A stretch of DNA of 64,000 nt from Bog-756 sp963730685 (GCA_963730685.1 CAVSSP010000003.1:1-64000); one strand, 5' to 3'; shown: positions 44,327 through 53,499, counted from the stretch's first letter. Made by a program: numbers and translations. Notes: a model not told the origin generated them from the sequence alone.

Positions 44327-45568
44327 GTGAAGCAGCACTATGTGATCGGGTACATCGTGCTCGGCGGAATCGCAGTCCTGGCCGTGTTCATCGCCGCCCG
44401 CCTGGGTCGTCGGGCCGGGCGCCGCAGCCTGCAACAACGCCTGACCGCCCTGTCCAACCGGCTGGGCGTGCAGCCTCCCGACGAGGGGGGTGTGGAACCG
44501 GTCCTCAGCCACCTCGAGCGGGTGACCGGCGAGGCCGCCGAGGCCGTGACCGAGGCCAGTTCGGACGCCATCCGGCTCCGGCGGGCCCTCGACACCCTGC
44601 CCCAGGGGGTCATCGTCTGTGACGAGAACGGGGACGTCGCCTTCCGCAACGCCCGGGCCGCCGATCTCATGAACAACCGGCACGGCGACGCCCTCGCCGC
44701 CCAGGCGGTGACCGAGCTGTTGGAGGGGGCGTGGCGGGACGGGACGGCCGAGCGCACCCTCGACCTCTACGGGCCGCCCCGCCAGACCCTCATCGTCCGG
44801 ACCCGGCTCATCGACGACGGGAGGCGGCCGCTCGGCGTGATCGCCATCATCGAGGACGTGTCCGATCGCCGGAGGTTGGAAGAGATCCGGCGGGACTTCG
44901 TCGCCAACGTCAGCCACGAGCTCAAGACGCCCATCGGGGCGCTCGGCCTCCTGGCCGAGACCCTCACGGTGGAGCCCGACCGGTCGGTGGCCCAGCGGCT
45001 GGCCGCCCGCATCCACACCGAGGCCTTCCGGGTCAGCCGGATCATCGACGACCTGCTCGACCTCAGCCGCATCGAGTCGGAGGAGGCCCCACCCCGCGAA
45101 CCGATCTCCATCAACCTGTTGATGGCCGAGGCGGTGGAGCGGGTCCGTTCGGCCGCCGAGCAACGGCGCATTACCATCGAACTCGATGAGCCCGACCCTC
45201 CCATCCACCTCCTCGGTGACCGGCGCCAGCTGGTGTCCGCCATCCACAGCCTGCTCGAGAACGCGGTGACCTTCTCCTACGAGGACAGCCTGGTGCGGGT
45301 GGCCGGGAGCCAGTCCGACGGTGAGATCCAGCTGTCGGTGATCGACACCGGGGTCGGCATCCCCGCCCGCGACCTCGAACGCATCTTCGAGCGCTTCTAC
45401 CGCGTCGACCACGGTCGCAGCCGCGACACCGGGGGCACCGGCCTCGGCCTGTCCATCGTCCGCCACGTCGCCAGCAACCACCAGGGCCGGGTGGAGGTGG
45501 ACTCCCGCGAAGGCGAGGGCTCGACGTTCACCCTCATCCTCCCGGGCACCCCGGCGTACTCGCTATGA
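44327..45568 (+). CDS. senX3: SenX3-like sensor histidine kinase
   Basis: This 413 aa kinase has one N-terminal membrane helix (IGYIVLGGIAVLAVFIAAR), a PAS-like domain (LDTLPQGVIVCDENGDVAFRN), the phospho-acceptor NVSHELKTPIGAL, and ATP-binding boxes LLENAVTF (N), DTGVGI (G1) and GGTGLGLSIV (G2). The layout is that of SenX3, the phosphate-sensing partner of RegX3. It starts at GTG 44327, and its stop overlaps the regulator gene start (ATGA). No phoU or pst gene is beside it in this window. Confidence 0.88.
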   Translation: MKQHYVIGYIVLGGIAVLAVFIAARLGRRAGRRSLQQRLTALSNRLGVQPPDEGGVEPVLSHLERVTGEAAEAVTEASSDAIRLRRALDTLPQGVIVCDENGDVAFRNARAADLMNNRHGDALAAQAVTELLEGAWRDGTAERTLDLYGPPRQTLIVRTRLIDDGRRPLGVIAIIEDVSDRRRLEEIRRDFVANVSHELKTPIGALGLLAETLTVEPDRSVAQRLAARIHTEAFRVSRIIDDLLDLSRIESEEAPPREPISINLLMAEAVERVRSAAEQRRITIELDEPDPPIHLLGDRRQLVSAIHSLLENAVTFSYEDSLVRVAGSQSDGEIQLSVIDTGVGIPARDLERIFERFYRVDHGRSRDTGGTGLGLSIVRHVASNHQGRVEVDSREGEGSTFTLILPGTPAYSL

Positions 45569-46565
45569 GCGCCAAGCGGACCGACGCCAAGGTCGCCGAC
45601 AAGGGCTCGGACGCGAAGGGCTCCGACAAGGGAGCCGGCAAGGGCTCCGGCGACGACCCAGCCGACAAGCCGGCGGGGCGGACCCCGGCCACCGCCGAGG
45701 CCGAGGCCGACGGGTCGCAGACCAAGGTGCTGCTGGCCGAGGACGACGAGTCCTTCATCGACGCCCTGGTGATCGGGCTGTCACGCGAGGGGTTCGAGGT
45801 GACCGTGGCCCGCGACGGCAACGAGGCCCTCCGGCTCTTCGAGGACGTCGACCCCGACCTGGTGCTGCTCGACCTGATGCTTCCCCGGCTGTCCGGCATC
45901 GACGTGTGCCGGTCCATCCGGGCCCGGTCCTCGGTGCCCATCATCATGGTCACGGCCAAGGGCACCGAGATCGACACCGTGGTGGGGCTCGAGGTCGGCG
46001 CCGACGACTACGTGGCCAAGCCCTACCGTCTGCCGCGAGCTGGTGGCCCGCATGCGTGCCGTCCTGCGCCGCACCCCGGCCGGCGGCGAGCACGGCCACG
46101 CCGAGGGTGCCGCCCCCGACCCCGGTCCGCCGGCCGGTGTGGAGCGGCGCCGGGGCGCGCCGGGCGGGGACGGGACAGCGCCGCCCGACTCCCGCGGCAA
46201 CGTCCTCGAGGCGGGCGGGATCCAGATCGACCCCGACCGGCACCTGGTGTTCATCCGCGGGCGAGGACGTCCACCTGCGTCGCAAGGAGTTCGAGCTCCT
46301 CTCGCTGTTGATGGAGAACGCCGGCCGCCTCCTCACGCGGGATGTGCTGATCGACCGGATCTGGGGATCCGACTACTTCGGCGACACCAAGACGCTCGAC
46401 GTCCACATCAAGCGGCTCCGCAGCCACGTCGAAGAGGACCCCTCCTCGCCCAAGCTGATCACCACCATCCGCGGCGTGGGCTACCGGTTCGACGCCCCCC
46501 GCCAGTACGGCAGCCCCGGTCGGGATGCTCACCCGGCGGCCGGGGATGACCGCTTCGCCGCGTAG
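45565..46565 (+). pseudogene. regX3: RegX3-like response regulator, two frameshifts
   Basis: This is an OmpR-type response regulator. The receiver has LLAEDDESF, phospho-Asp in LVLLDLMLP, and VTAKG/KPYRL. Then the frame shifts near 46033 (RELVARMRAVLRR) and again near 46259, after which the winged helix is complete (DVHLRRKEFELLSLLM, DVHIKRLRSHVEED, TTIRGVGYRFDAP). Each shift equals one extra base. A K/D/G-rich 45-residue N-terminal extension is unusual. A kinase partner that is intact suggests the regulator is really functional and the bases are misread. Confidence 0.85.
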
Positions 46566-47819
46566 GTAGGGCCGGAGCACCTCGGGCAGCGCCACCGAGC
46601 CGTCGGCCTGCCGGCCCGTCTCGACCAGCGCCGCCCAGATCCGGGCCCAGGCCAGGGCCGACCCGTTGAGGGTGTGCACCAGTACCGGGGTGCCCCCGCC
46701 GCTCGGCCGGTAGCGGATGTTGGCCCGGCGGGCCTGGTAGTCGGTGCACCAGCTGACCGAGGAGACCTCCAGCCACTGGTCGACGCCCGGTGCGTAGACC
46801 TCGAGGTCGAAGGTGCGACAGGCCGAGTTGCCCATGTCGCCGGCGCACAGATCGAGGACCCGGTACTGGAGCCCGAGGTCGACCAGCAGCCGCTCGGCCC
46901 GGGCCACCATGCTCGCCAGCAGGTCGGGGGCCTGGTCGGGCGTGGCGTAGGCGAACAGCTCCACCTTGTCGAACTCATGGACGCGGAGCAGGCCCCGGGT
47001 GTCGCGACCGGCGGCGCCGGCCTCCCGGCGGAAACAGGCGGTGCCGGCCGTCAGGCGCAGGGGCAGGTCGTCCTGGTCCAGGATGTCCCCCCGCCACATC
47101 GAGGTGAGCGGCACCTCGGCGGTGGGGATGGCCCACAGCCCGTCCCGCTCGAGATGGTAGGCCTCCTCCTCGAACTTCGGGAGGTGACCGGTCGAGACCA
47201 TCGTCTCGGTGAGGACGAGGGTGGGAGGACGGACCTCTTCGAACTCGTCGGCATGGCTGTCCAGGGCGAACGACGTCAGGGCCCGGAGCAGCCGGGCCCC
47301 GAAGCCCCGGTACAGCGGGAACATCGACCCCGACAGCTTGGCGCCCCGCTCCATGTCGAGCAGCCCGAGCTCAGCGCCGATCTCCCAGTGGGGAACCCGC
47401 TGGGCCTCGGTGTAGGTGGGCTCGACGGCCGGCCACCTCCGGGCCTCCACGTTGTCCTCGGGCCCCGATCCGTCGGGTGCGTCCGGCGCGGGGAGGTTGG
47501 GCAGGTACAGCAGGGCCTGGCGGACCGCCTCCTGTGCCGACTCGGCCGTGGCGTTGAGGGACCGCTCCTCCTCGCCGAGGGACCGGCTCTGGGCCGCCAG
47601 TGCCTCGCCCGCCCCGGTGTCACCGGACCGGCGCGCCTCCCCCACCTGCTTGGAGAGCGACTTCACCTCGGCGCGGAGCTCGTCGCGGCGGCCGATGGCG
47701 GACCGGGCGGCGGCATCCAGCTCCACCAGTCGGTCGATCTCCGCCGGGTCGACGCCACGCCGCCCCAGCGCCGCCTTCACCGACGCGCTGTCGTCCCTCA
47801 CCAGGCGGATATCGATCAT
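46251..47819 (-). CDS. serS: Seryl-tRNA synthetase
   Basis: This class II synthetase charges tRNA-Ser. The N-terminal coiled-coil arm runs about 30-110. Motif 2 is GTACFRREAGAAGRDTRGLLRVHEF and motif 3 is LNGSALAWARIWAALVE-like, with IPTAEVPLTS before them. The family normally ends just after LPEVLRPYLRGE. As given, the frame instead runs on for about 95 residues antisense to regX3. Dropping one base from the CCC run at 46532-46534 would give a TGA (plus-strand 46529-46531) and a normal 429-residue protein, so the true end is probably 46529. Confidence 0.92.
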   Translation of the reverse strand: MIDIRLVRDDSASVKAALGRRGVDPAEIDRLVELDAAARSAIGRRDELRAEVKSLSKQVGEARRSGDTGAGEALAAQSRSLGEEERSLNATAESAQEAVRQALLYLPNLPAPDAPDGSGPEDNVEARRWPAVEPTYTEAQRVPHWEIGAELGLLDMERGAKLSGSMFPLYRGFGARLLRALTSFALDSHADEFEEVRPPTLVLTETMVSTGHLPKFEEEAYHLERDGLWAIPTAEVPLTSMWRGDILDQDDLPLRLTAGTACFRREAGAAGRDTRGLLRVHEFDKVELFAYATPDQAPDLLASMVARAERLLVDLGLQYRVLDLCAGDMGNSACRTFDLEVYAPGVDQWLEVSSVSWCTDYQARRANIRYRPSGGGTPVLVHTLNGSALAWARIWAALVETGRQADGSVALPEVLRPYLRGEAVIPGRRVSIPTGAAVLAGGVEPVAHAADGGDQLGRGGVLFDVAAEPLDVDVERLGVAEVVGSPDPVDQHIPREEAAGVLHQQREELELLATQVDVLARG

Positions 47820-47847
47820 GACGGGGACAACGGTAGCGTGACCACCC

Positions 47848-49671
47848 GTGGACGACGCTCACTCCCCGACCGACAGCGCCGTCCCGACCGCGCCGTCGGT
47901 CGGCCCGGAGGCTCCGGCCGCCGTCGTGTGCGACGGGTTGGTCATCCGCTACGGGGACACGGTGGCGGTGGACCGGCTGTCGTTCGTGGGACGGGCCGGT
48001 GAGGTCGTGGCGCTGCTCGGACCGAACGGCGCCGGCAAGACCAGCACCGTCGAGGCCCTCGAGGGATACCGGCGGGCCGATGGCGGTTCGGTCCGCGTCC
48101 TCGGGCTCGACCCCCGGTCCGATCACGCCGCCCTGGTCCCCGACATCGGCGTGATGCTGCAGAACGGCGGGGTGTATCCCATGCTCGGGCCGGCCCAGGT
48201 CCTCGACCTGTTCTCCCGCTACTACGACGACCCCGAGGATCCCGCAGAGATGCTCGACCTGGTGGGCCTGACCGCCGTCCGCCGGACCCCGTGGCGGCGC
48301 CTGTCGGGCGGGGAGCAGCAGCGACTGTCCCTGGCGCTGGCGCTGGTGGGAAAGCCCCGGGTCCTCTTCCTCGACGAGCCCACCGCCGGGGTGGACCCCG
48401 AAGGACGGATCGTGGTGCGCTCCATCATCGCCGACCGGCGCGACCGGGGGATCTGCGTGATCCTGACCACCCACGAGCTCACCGAGGCCGAGCGGCTCGC
48501 CGACCAGGTGGTGATCATCGACCACGGACGGGTGCTGGCCGAGGGGAGCCCGGCCGACCTGGCCTCGGGGACCGCCGACGGGTCCGTCCGGTTCACCACC
48601 GACCCGGGGATCGACACCGGGGCGCTGTCCGCCACCATCGGCCCCGGCGCCACCGTCGTCGAGGAGCACCCGGGCTCCTACCGGCTCACGGCCCCACCGG
48701 GGTCCGCCACCCCGGCCCTCGTCGCCACGCTGGCCGGATGGCTGGCCCAGCGCGACCTGGCGTTGGGCGACCTGCGCACCGGCCAGTCCCTCGAGGAGGC
48801 CTACCTGTCCATCACCGGCTCCCGCCCGGTCCCCGAAGCCCGTCCCGGCCGAGCCGGGGCACCGGCGTCGCTCGGGACGGTCGGGGTCGGGACGGTCCGG
48901 CCGGGGCGGCTCCGACCGGGGCGACCGGCCGTGAGGCCGCTCACCGCCCAGCTCCGGGCCGAGGTGACCATGCTGTTCACCAACGGGGAGACCGTCTTCC
49001 TCACACTGGGGATCCCGGTGGTCTTCTTGTTGTTCTTCTCGGCGGTGCACGTGCTCCCCACCGGCACCAAGCACCCTGTCGACTTCCTGGTGCCGGGCAT
49101 CCTGGCCCTGGCCGTCATGTCGACGGCCATGACGGCGGTGGGCATCGGCACCGGGTTCGAGCGCGGCTACGGGGTCCTCAAGCGGCTGGGGGCCACCCCG
49201 CTGGGTCGGCCGCGCCTGCTCAGCGCCAAGATCATCGCCATCATCGCCGTGGAACTGGTCCAGGCCGCCGTGCTGGTGGCGGTGGGATACGCCCTCGGAT
49301 GGAACCCCGGAGGACCCGGCGGCGCCGGTGCCCTGGTCGGATCGGCGGTCGTGGCCATGGTCCTCGGGACCATCGCCTTCGGCGGCATCGGCCTGGTGCT
49401 GGCCGGAACGCTCAAGCCGCTGGTGAACCTGGCCGTGGTCAACGCCCTCTTCGTCGTGCTCCTGCTGCTCGGCGGGATGCTCGTCCCGCTGGGCAAGCTC
49501 CCCGGGTGGCTCGCCGACATCGCCAAGGTCCTGCCTGCCTCGGCACTGGCCGACGCCCTGCACGGGACGCTCGGACACGGCACCGCCGTCACCACCCGTG
49601 ACTGGGTCGTCCTGGTGGCCTGGGCGGTGGCGGCTCCGGTCGTCGCCGCCGTCACCTTCCGCTGGGAGTGA
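47848..49671 (+). CDS. ABC transporter, ATPase and ABC-2 permease fused
   Basis: This is a 607 aa single polypeptide. Residues 25-320 are an ABC ATPase (Walker A LLGPNGAGKTSTVE, signature LSGGEQQRLSLA, Walker B VLFLDEPTAGVD, H-loop TTHELTEAE). Residues 370-607 are an ABC-2 permease with six helices (LGIPVVFLLFFSAVHVL ... LFVVLLLLGGMLVPLG). These are usually two adjacent genes. It lies beside the heme A genes, where actinobacteria often carry such an exporter. The substrate is unknown. It would work as a homodimer. Confidence 0.88.
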   Translation: MDDAHSPTDSAVPTAPSVGPEAPAAVVCDGLVIRYGDTVAVDRLSFVGRAGEVVALLGPNGAGKTSTVEALEGYRRADGGSVRVLGLDPRSDHAALVPDIGVMLQNGGVYPMLGPAQVLDLFSRYYDDPEDPAEMLDLVGLTAVRRTPWRRLSGGEQQRLSLALALVGKPRVLFLDEPTAGVDPEGRIVVRSIIADRRDRGICVILTTHELTEAERLADQVVIIDHGRVLAEGSPADLASGTADGSVRFTTDPGIDTGALSATIGPGATVVEEHPGSYRLTAPPGSATPALVATLAGWLAQRDLALGDLRTGQSLEEAYLSITGSRPVPEARPGRAGAPASLGTVGVGTVRPGRLRPGRPAVRPLTAQLRAEVTMLFTNGETVFLTLGIPVVFLLFFSAVHVLPTGTKHPVDFLVPGILALAVMSTAMTAVGIGTGFERGYGVLKRLGATPLGRPRLLSAKIIAIIAVELVQAAVLVAVGYALGWNPGGPGGAGALVGSAVVAMVLGTIAFGGIGLVLAGTLKPLVNLAVVNALFVVLLLLGGMLVPLGKLPGWLADIAKVLPASALADALHGTLGHGTAVTTRDWVVLVAWAVAAPVVAAVTFRWE

Positions 49672-49713
49672 GCCCGCCGGCGCCGACCGGCTCGCATCGC
49701 CCCTGCGAGAGGG

Positions 49714-50377
49714 TCAGCCCGCCGGGGCGCCCAGACGGTGGAGCCATCCGGTCAGCTCGGCCTGGTCGAGGGCCCCGATCTTGTGCCCGACCACCTGCCC
49801 CGACGAGTCGATGAAGAACGTGTTGGGCTCGGCGTCGAGGGCGTAGAGCGCCGGCGGCCACGTCGGCATGGGTGTCGGCTCCCACCGGGTAGGTGAGCCC
49901 GGCCTTCTGGACGAAGGAGATCGCCGCGCCCGCATCGGGGTCCAGCACGTCGACCCCCACGAACTGGACGTCCGACCCCTTGGCCGCCACGGCGGCGGCG
50001 GTCCGGGCCAGCAGCGGGGTCTCCTGCCGGCACGGGACGCACCAGGAGGCGAAGAAGTTGAGCACCACCGGGTGGTGACGGCCCTTCCCCAGCGCGTCGA
50101 GGGCCACCGGCGGCCCGCCGGTCAGCGACGGCAGGGAGAAGGCCGGCGCCTGGTCACCGACGCCGACGACCGGACCCCCACCCGATCCCGACCCCGAGGA
50201 GCGGCCGAGGCCGACGAACAAGAAGACGGCCAGGGCCAGCGCGATGACCGAGCCGATCAGCACCGAGCGCAGCCTGCGGGGAGGGCGCCGGGTCGGAGCT
50301 GTGATCGGCGCTGGGTCCGGGGTCACCGCGGGATCGGCTGGCACCGTCGGGTCGGTAGGCACCGACGCCCCGATCAA
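49714..50377 (-). pseudogene. TlpA-like membrane-anchored thioredoxin, frameshifted
   Basis: This redoxin has an N-terminal anchor (LIGSVIALALAVFLFVGLG), then FSLPSLTGG, and the active site NFFASWCVPCRQETPLL. The frame should pass from YPVGADTHADVA to ALYALDAEPNTFFID and end QAELTGWLHRLGAPAG, but one extra base near 49855 separates them. Start is TTG 50377 overlapping the ctaB stop, or GTG 50362. It probably reduces or matures cytochrome oxidase components outside the membrane, given its heme A neighbours. Confidence 0.82.
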
Positions 50378-51279
50378 TGCTTGGTGAAGACGTCGACCGC
50401 CATCAGCACGAACAGCAGGGTCAGGTAGGTGATCGAGTAGCTGAACAGCTGCATCGCCGCCTTGGGCGTGGCCTGCCGCCACAACCGGAGGGCCATGGCC
50501 ACGAAGACGGCGCCCAGCACCGAGGCGGAGACCACGTAGATGACGCCGAGCTTGGCCACCACCGCCAACAGCAACGTCACCGCCACCAACACCACGCTGT
50601 AGAGCAGGATCTCCCGGGCCGTCCGCTTGAACGTGGCCACGGCGGGCAGCATCGGGACGCTGGCCGCCTGGTAGTCGTCCTTGTACTTGACCGCCAGTGC
50701 CCAGAAGTGGGGCGGGGTCCACACGAAGATGATGGCGAACATCACGACCGGCGTCCACGACAGGCTGTCGGTGACCGCCGCCCATCCCACCAGCACCGGC
50801 ACCGCCCCGGCCGCCCCGCCGATGACGATGTTCTGGCTGCTCGTCCGCTTGAGCCACAGCGTGTACACGAATACGTAGAACAGGGTCGCCGAGATGGCCA
50901 GCACCGCCGACAGCAGGTTGACCCACGCCCACAGCTCGACGAAGGCGAGGATCTCGAGGGCGATGGCGAACACGAGGGCGTTGCGGGGCGTCACCGCCCC
51001 GGTGACGAGCGGTCGCTTCGAGGTCCGGTGCATCAGCTTGTCGATGTCCCGGTCCACGAACATGTTGATGGCGTTGGCACCGCCCGCCGCGAAGGCCCCG
51101 CCCAGCAGGGTCGCACCCATGAGCCAGACCGGCGGGAGCCCCCGCTGGGCCACCACCATCGTCGGCAGGGTGGTGATCAGGAGCAGCTCGATGATGCGGG
51201 GCTTGGTCAGCGCGACATAGGCACCGACCCGCGCACCGACGGTGGTACGACGTGGTAGGGCCACCGAGGAAATTGCCAT
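50374..51279 (-). CDS. ctaB: Protoheme IX farnesyltransferase (heme O synthase)
   Basis: This 301 aa UbiA-family enzyme adds a farnesyl group to heme B, giving heme O. The prenyl diphosphate motif is NAINMFVDRDID, and KRPLVTGAVTPRNAL, WTPPHFWALAVKYKDDY and eight to nine membrane helices follow. I start at MAISSVALPRR (51279). It is divergent from ctaA, and together they make heme A for cytochrome oxidase. Confidence 0.93.
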   Translation of the reverse strand: MAISSVALPRRTTVGARVGAYVALTKPRIIELLLITTLPTMVVAQRGLPPVWLMGATLLGGAFAAGGANAINMFVDRDIDKLMHRTSKRPLVTGAVTPRNALVFAIALEILAFVELWAWVNLLSAVLAISATLFYVFVYTLWLKRTSSQNIVIGGAAGAVPVLVGWAAVTDSLSWTPVVMFAIIFVWTPPHFWALAVKYKDDYQAASVPMLPAVATFKRTAREILLYSVVLVAVTLLLAVVAKLGVIYVVSASVLGAVFVAMALRLWRQATPKAAMQLFSYSITYLTLLFVLMAVDVFTKH

Positions 51280-51344
51280 CGGGCAGACATTAGTGCGAAC
51301 CGGGGCCCCGGTCACGGTAGAACCGGAGGGGCCCGCCGCCCCGG

Positions 51345-52349
51345 GTGGTACGCGGCCGATACCATACGGTCACGGTGTCCTCCCTGCGTATCGGCCCTCG
51401 CCCGTTCCTCCTCCTCTGCCGGCTCACCCTGGCCACCGTGGTGCTCAACGTAGTGACGGGCGCGGCCGTCCGGCTCTCCGACTCGGGGCTCGGCTGCCCC
51501 GACTGGCCCACGTGCGCTCAGCGCCACCTGACCCCCCCGCTCAGCCTCCACCCGGTGATCGAATTCGGCAACCGCATGGTGGTCACCATCCTGGTGGTGG
51601 CCTGCGCCGCCACCGTCCTGGCGTCGTTCCGGCGCCGCCCGGTCCGGACCGACCTGCGGTGGCTGTCCGTGGGCCTGATCCTCGGCGTGCTCGGCGAAGC
51701 CGTGCTGGGTGCCTACGTCGTCTACAGCAAGCTCAACGCCTACGTGGTCATGGTCCACTTCATGGTGGGGATGGCTCTGCTGGCCGTGGCGGTGGTCCTC
51801 ACACTCCGGGCCGGCCACGGGGCCGGGCGGGGGACGCTCACGGTGACCCGCGGCGCCCTGTGGCTGACCCGGGTGCTGGTGGGCCTGCTGGTCCTGGTGC
51901 TGGCCGCCGGGGCCGCCACCACCGGTGCCGGGCCCCACGCCGGAGGCAAGGGAGCGAAGCGAATCCCCATCGGGCTCGAGGACATGACCCGCATCCACGC
52001 CGAGATCGTCATCACCTCGGCACTGGTGCTGCTGGCGCTCCTGTGGGTGCTGTGGCGGACGAATGCCCCGTCCCACGTGCAGGACAGCGGGCGCATCCTT
52101 TTGGGCGCCATGATCGTGCAGGGCGTGATCGGCTACACCCAGTTCTTCACGCACCTGCCGGCGGTGTTGGTGGGCATCCACGTGCTGGGGGCCTCACTGG
52201 TGTGGTCGACGGCCCTGTGGTTCCACCACGGGCTGAGCGACCACCTCCCCGAGCCGGTGGCCGCACCGGACGCCGGCTCGCGGGCGGCGGCCGGTGTCAC
52301 CACCGACGGCACGGCCGCCGGTTCCGACGCCGTGGTGGAGCGGGTGTGA
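51345..52349 (+). CDS. ctaA: Heme A synthase
   Basis: This CtaA-type membrane protein (about 334 aa) oxidises heme O to heme A. It has eight helices, an extracellular loop GLGCPDWPTC with the conserved Cys pair, and conserved His in IEFGNRMV/VHFMVG, MTRIHAEI and GIHVLGASLVW that bind heme. The true start may be GTG 51375 (VSSLRIG). Its last bases overlap the clpS start. Confidence 0.9.
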   Translation: MVRGRYHTVTVSSLRIGPRPFLLLCRLTLATVVLNVVTGAAVRLSDSGLGCPDWPTCAQRHLTPPLSLHPVIEFGNRMVVTILVVACAATVLASFRRRPVRTDLRWLSVGLILGVLGEAVLGAYVVYSKLNAYVVMVHFMVGMALLAVAVVLTLRAGHGAGRGTLTVTRGALWLTRVLVGLLVLVLAAGAATTGAGPHAGGKGAKRIPIGLEDMTRIHAEIVITSALVLLALLWVLWRTNAPSHVQDSGRILLGAMIVQGVIGYTQFFTHLPAVLVGIHVLGASLVWSTALWFHHGLSDHLPEPVAAPDAGSRAAAGVTTDGTAAGSDAVVERV

Positions 52350-52684
52350 GTCCCGAGCTGCCGGTGGGCTCCATGCCGGTGGGCTCCATGCCGGTGGAGG
52401 TCGAACCCGAGGGCGACGTCCTCACCGACCTCGCCGAAGAGGTCACGACCGACCGGCCCTGGCTGGTCATCGTGTGGAACGACCCGATCAACCTGATGTC
52501 CTTCGTCACCTTCGTCCTCCAGAAGCTGTTCGGCTACTCGAAGGAGAAGGCCACCAAGCTGATGCTGGACGTCCACAACAAGGGGCGCGCCGTGGTGTCC
52601 TCGGGGACCCGCGAGCGTGCCGAGCTCGACGTCTACCGCCTGCACGAGCACGGGCTGTGGGCCACCATGGAACAGGCCACGTGA
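52346..52684 (+). CDS. clpS: ClpS adaptor protein
   Basis: This 112 aa ClpS delivers N-degron substrates to ClpAP/ClpCP. The core has WLVIVWNDPINLMSFVTFVL, LMLDVHNKGRAVV and RERAELDVYRLHEHGLWATME. GTG 52346 overlaps the ctaA stop; the first 12 residues hold a short repeat (GSMPV twice) from a 15-base duplication, so a start inside it is also possible. It is followed with overlap by a DUF2017 gene, as in other actinobacteria. Confidence 0.9.
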   Translation: MSPELPVGSMPVGSMPVEVEPEGDVLTDLAEEVTTDRPWLVIVWNDPINLMSFVTFVLQKLFGYSKEKATKLMLDVHNKGRAVVSSGTRERAELDVYRLHEHGLWATMEQAT

Positions 52685-53175
52685 GCGCACCGTTCCGACG
52701 GCGGCGGGACGGCCGGTACGTGGTCAAGCTCGATCCGAGCGTCCGGGGGCTCCTGGCGACACTGTCCCAACAGTTGGCCCCCACCCTCGGGTCGGACGAC
52801 CCGATGACCCGACGCCTCTTCCCCCCCGCCTACACCGGAGAGGACCAGGTGCGCGAGGAGCAGGACTACCGCCAGCTGGTCGACGGCGCCCTCGTGAACC
52901 ACCACCGCGACGCGTTCGGCGTCCTGGCCGACACGGCCCGGTCCGACACCCTCAGCGAACCCGAGTTCTCGGCATGGCTGTCGGCGATCGGGTCGATGCG
53001 ACTGGTCATCGGCACCCGCCTCGACGTCACCGAGGACATGGTCGAGCCCGCCCCCGAGGACCCGGCCGCCCCTGAGTACGCGCTCTACGAGCTGTTGGGC
53101 CAGCTCCAGTATCTGATGGTCGAGGTACTGGCGGCGGGACTTCCCCCCGAAGGCCGGCCCGAAGGGATCATCTGA
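52681..53175 (+). CDS. DUF2017 protein
   Basis: This 164 aa protein is from the actinobacterial DUF2017 family, which regularly follows clpS. Features are a basic start (FRRRRDGRYVV), TRRLFPPAYTGEDQVREEQDYRQL and a helical C-terminal half (SAWLSAIGSMRLVIGTRLDVT, YALYELLGQLQYLMVEVL). GTG 52681 overlaps the clpS stop (GTGA). The function is unknown; a link to Clp proteolysis is suggested by position only. Confidence 0.85.
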   Translation: MSAPFRRRRDGRYVVKLDPSVRGLLATLSQQLAPTLGSDDPMTRRLFPPAYTGEDQVREEQDYRQLVDGALVNHHRDAFGVLADTARSDTLSEPEFSAWLSAIGSMRLVIGTRLDVTEDMVEPAPEDPAAPEYALYELLGQLQYLMVEVLAAGLPPEGRPEGII

Positions 53176-53213
53176 TCCACCTGCTAATCTCCAAAAGCCC
53201 TGATCGGGTTGGA

Positions 53214-53286
53214 GCCCCCATCGTCTAGCGGCCTAGGACGCCGCCCTTTCAAGGCGGTAACACGGGTTCGAATCCCGTTGGGGGTG
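53214..53286 (+). tRNA. tRNA-Glu (TTC)
   Basis: The acceptor GCCCCCA pairs with TGGGGGT (first pair G-T). The anticodon stem CCGCC/GGCGG holds loop CTTTCAA, anticodon TTC. The T-arm ACGGGTTCGAATCCCGT is standard. First of three clustered tRNA genes. Confidence 0.93.
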
Positions 53287-53314
53287 CGTTATCCCCAGCG
53301 TCTGTGCTGGTTGG

Positions 53315-53389
53315 GGACCTGTGGTGCAGTTTGGAGTGCACGCCGGCCTGTCAAGCCGGAGGTCGCGGGTTCAAATCCCGTCAGGTCCG
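53315..53389 (+). tRNA. tRNA-Asp (GTC)
   Basis: The acceptor GGACCTG/CAGGTCC, the anticodon stem CCGGC/GCCGG with loop CTGTCAA (anticodon GTC) and the T-loop TTCAAAT fold normally. It lies 28 bases after tRNA-Glu, likely on one transcript. Confidence 0.94.
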
Positions 53390-53411
53390 CCACCTCGGTT
53401 CGCCGAGACGA

Positions 53412-53487
53412 GGTCGGGTAGCTCAGTTGGTAGAGCGCGCGCCTGAAAAGCGTGAGGTCACCGGATCGACGCCGGTCCCGACCACCA
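53412..53487 (+). tRNA. tRNA-Phe (GAA)
   Basis: The acceptor GGTCGGG/CCCGACC is followed by A and an encoded CCA (53485-53487). The anticodon loop CTGAAAA gives GAA. The T-arm reads ACCGG-ATCGACG-CCGGT, so position 54 is A instead of the near-universal T, an odd feature. Confidence 0.9.
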
Positions 53488-53499
53488 TGGGGAAGCCGG

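Noticed and set aside
45565..46565. Programmed frameshifting in regX3
   Set aside because: There is no slippery heptamer at the breaks, and the same one-base surplus appears in unrelated genes.
47620..49578. 652-residue minus-strand frame opposite the ABC transporter
   Set aside because: Antisense shadow; the ABC motifs are complete on the plus strand.
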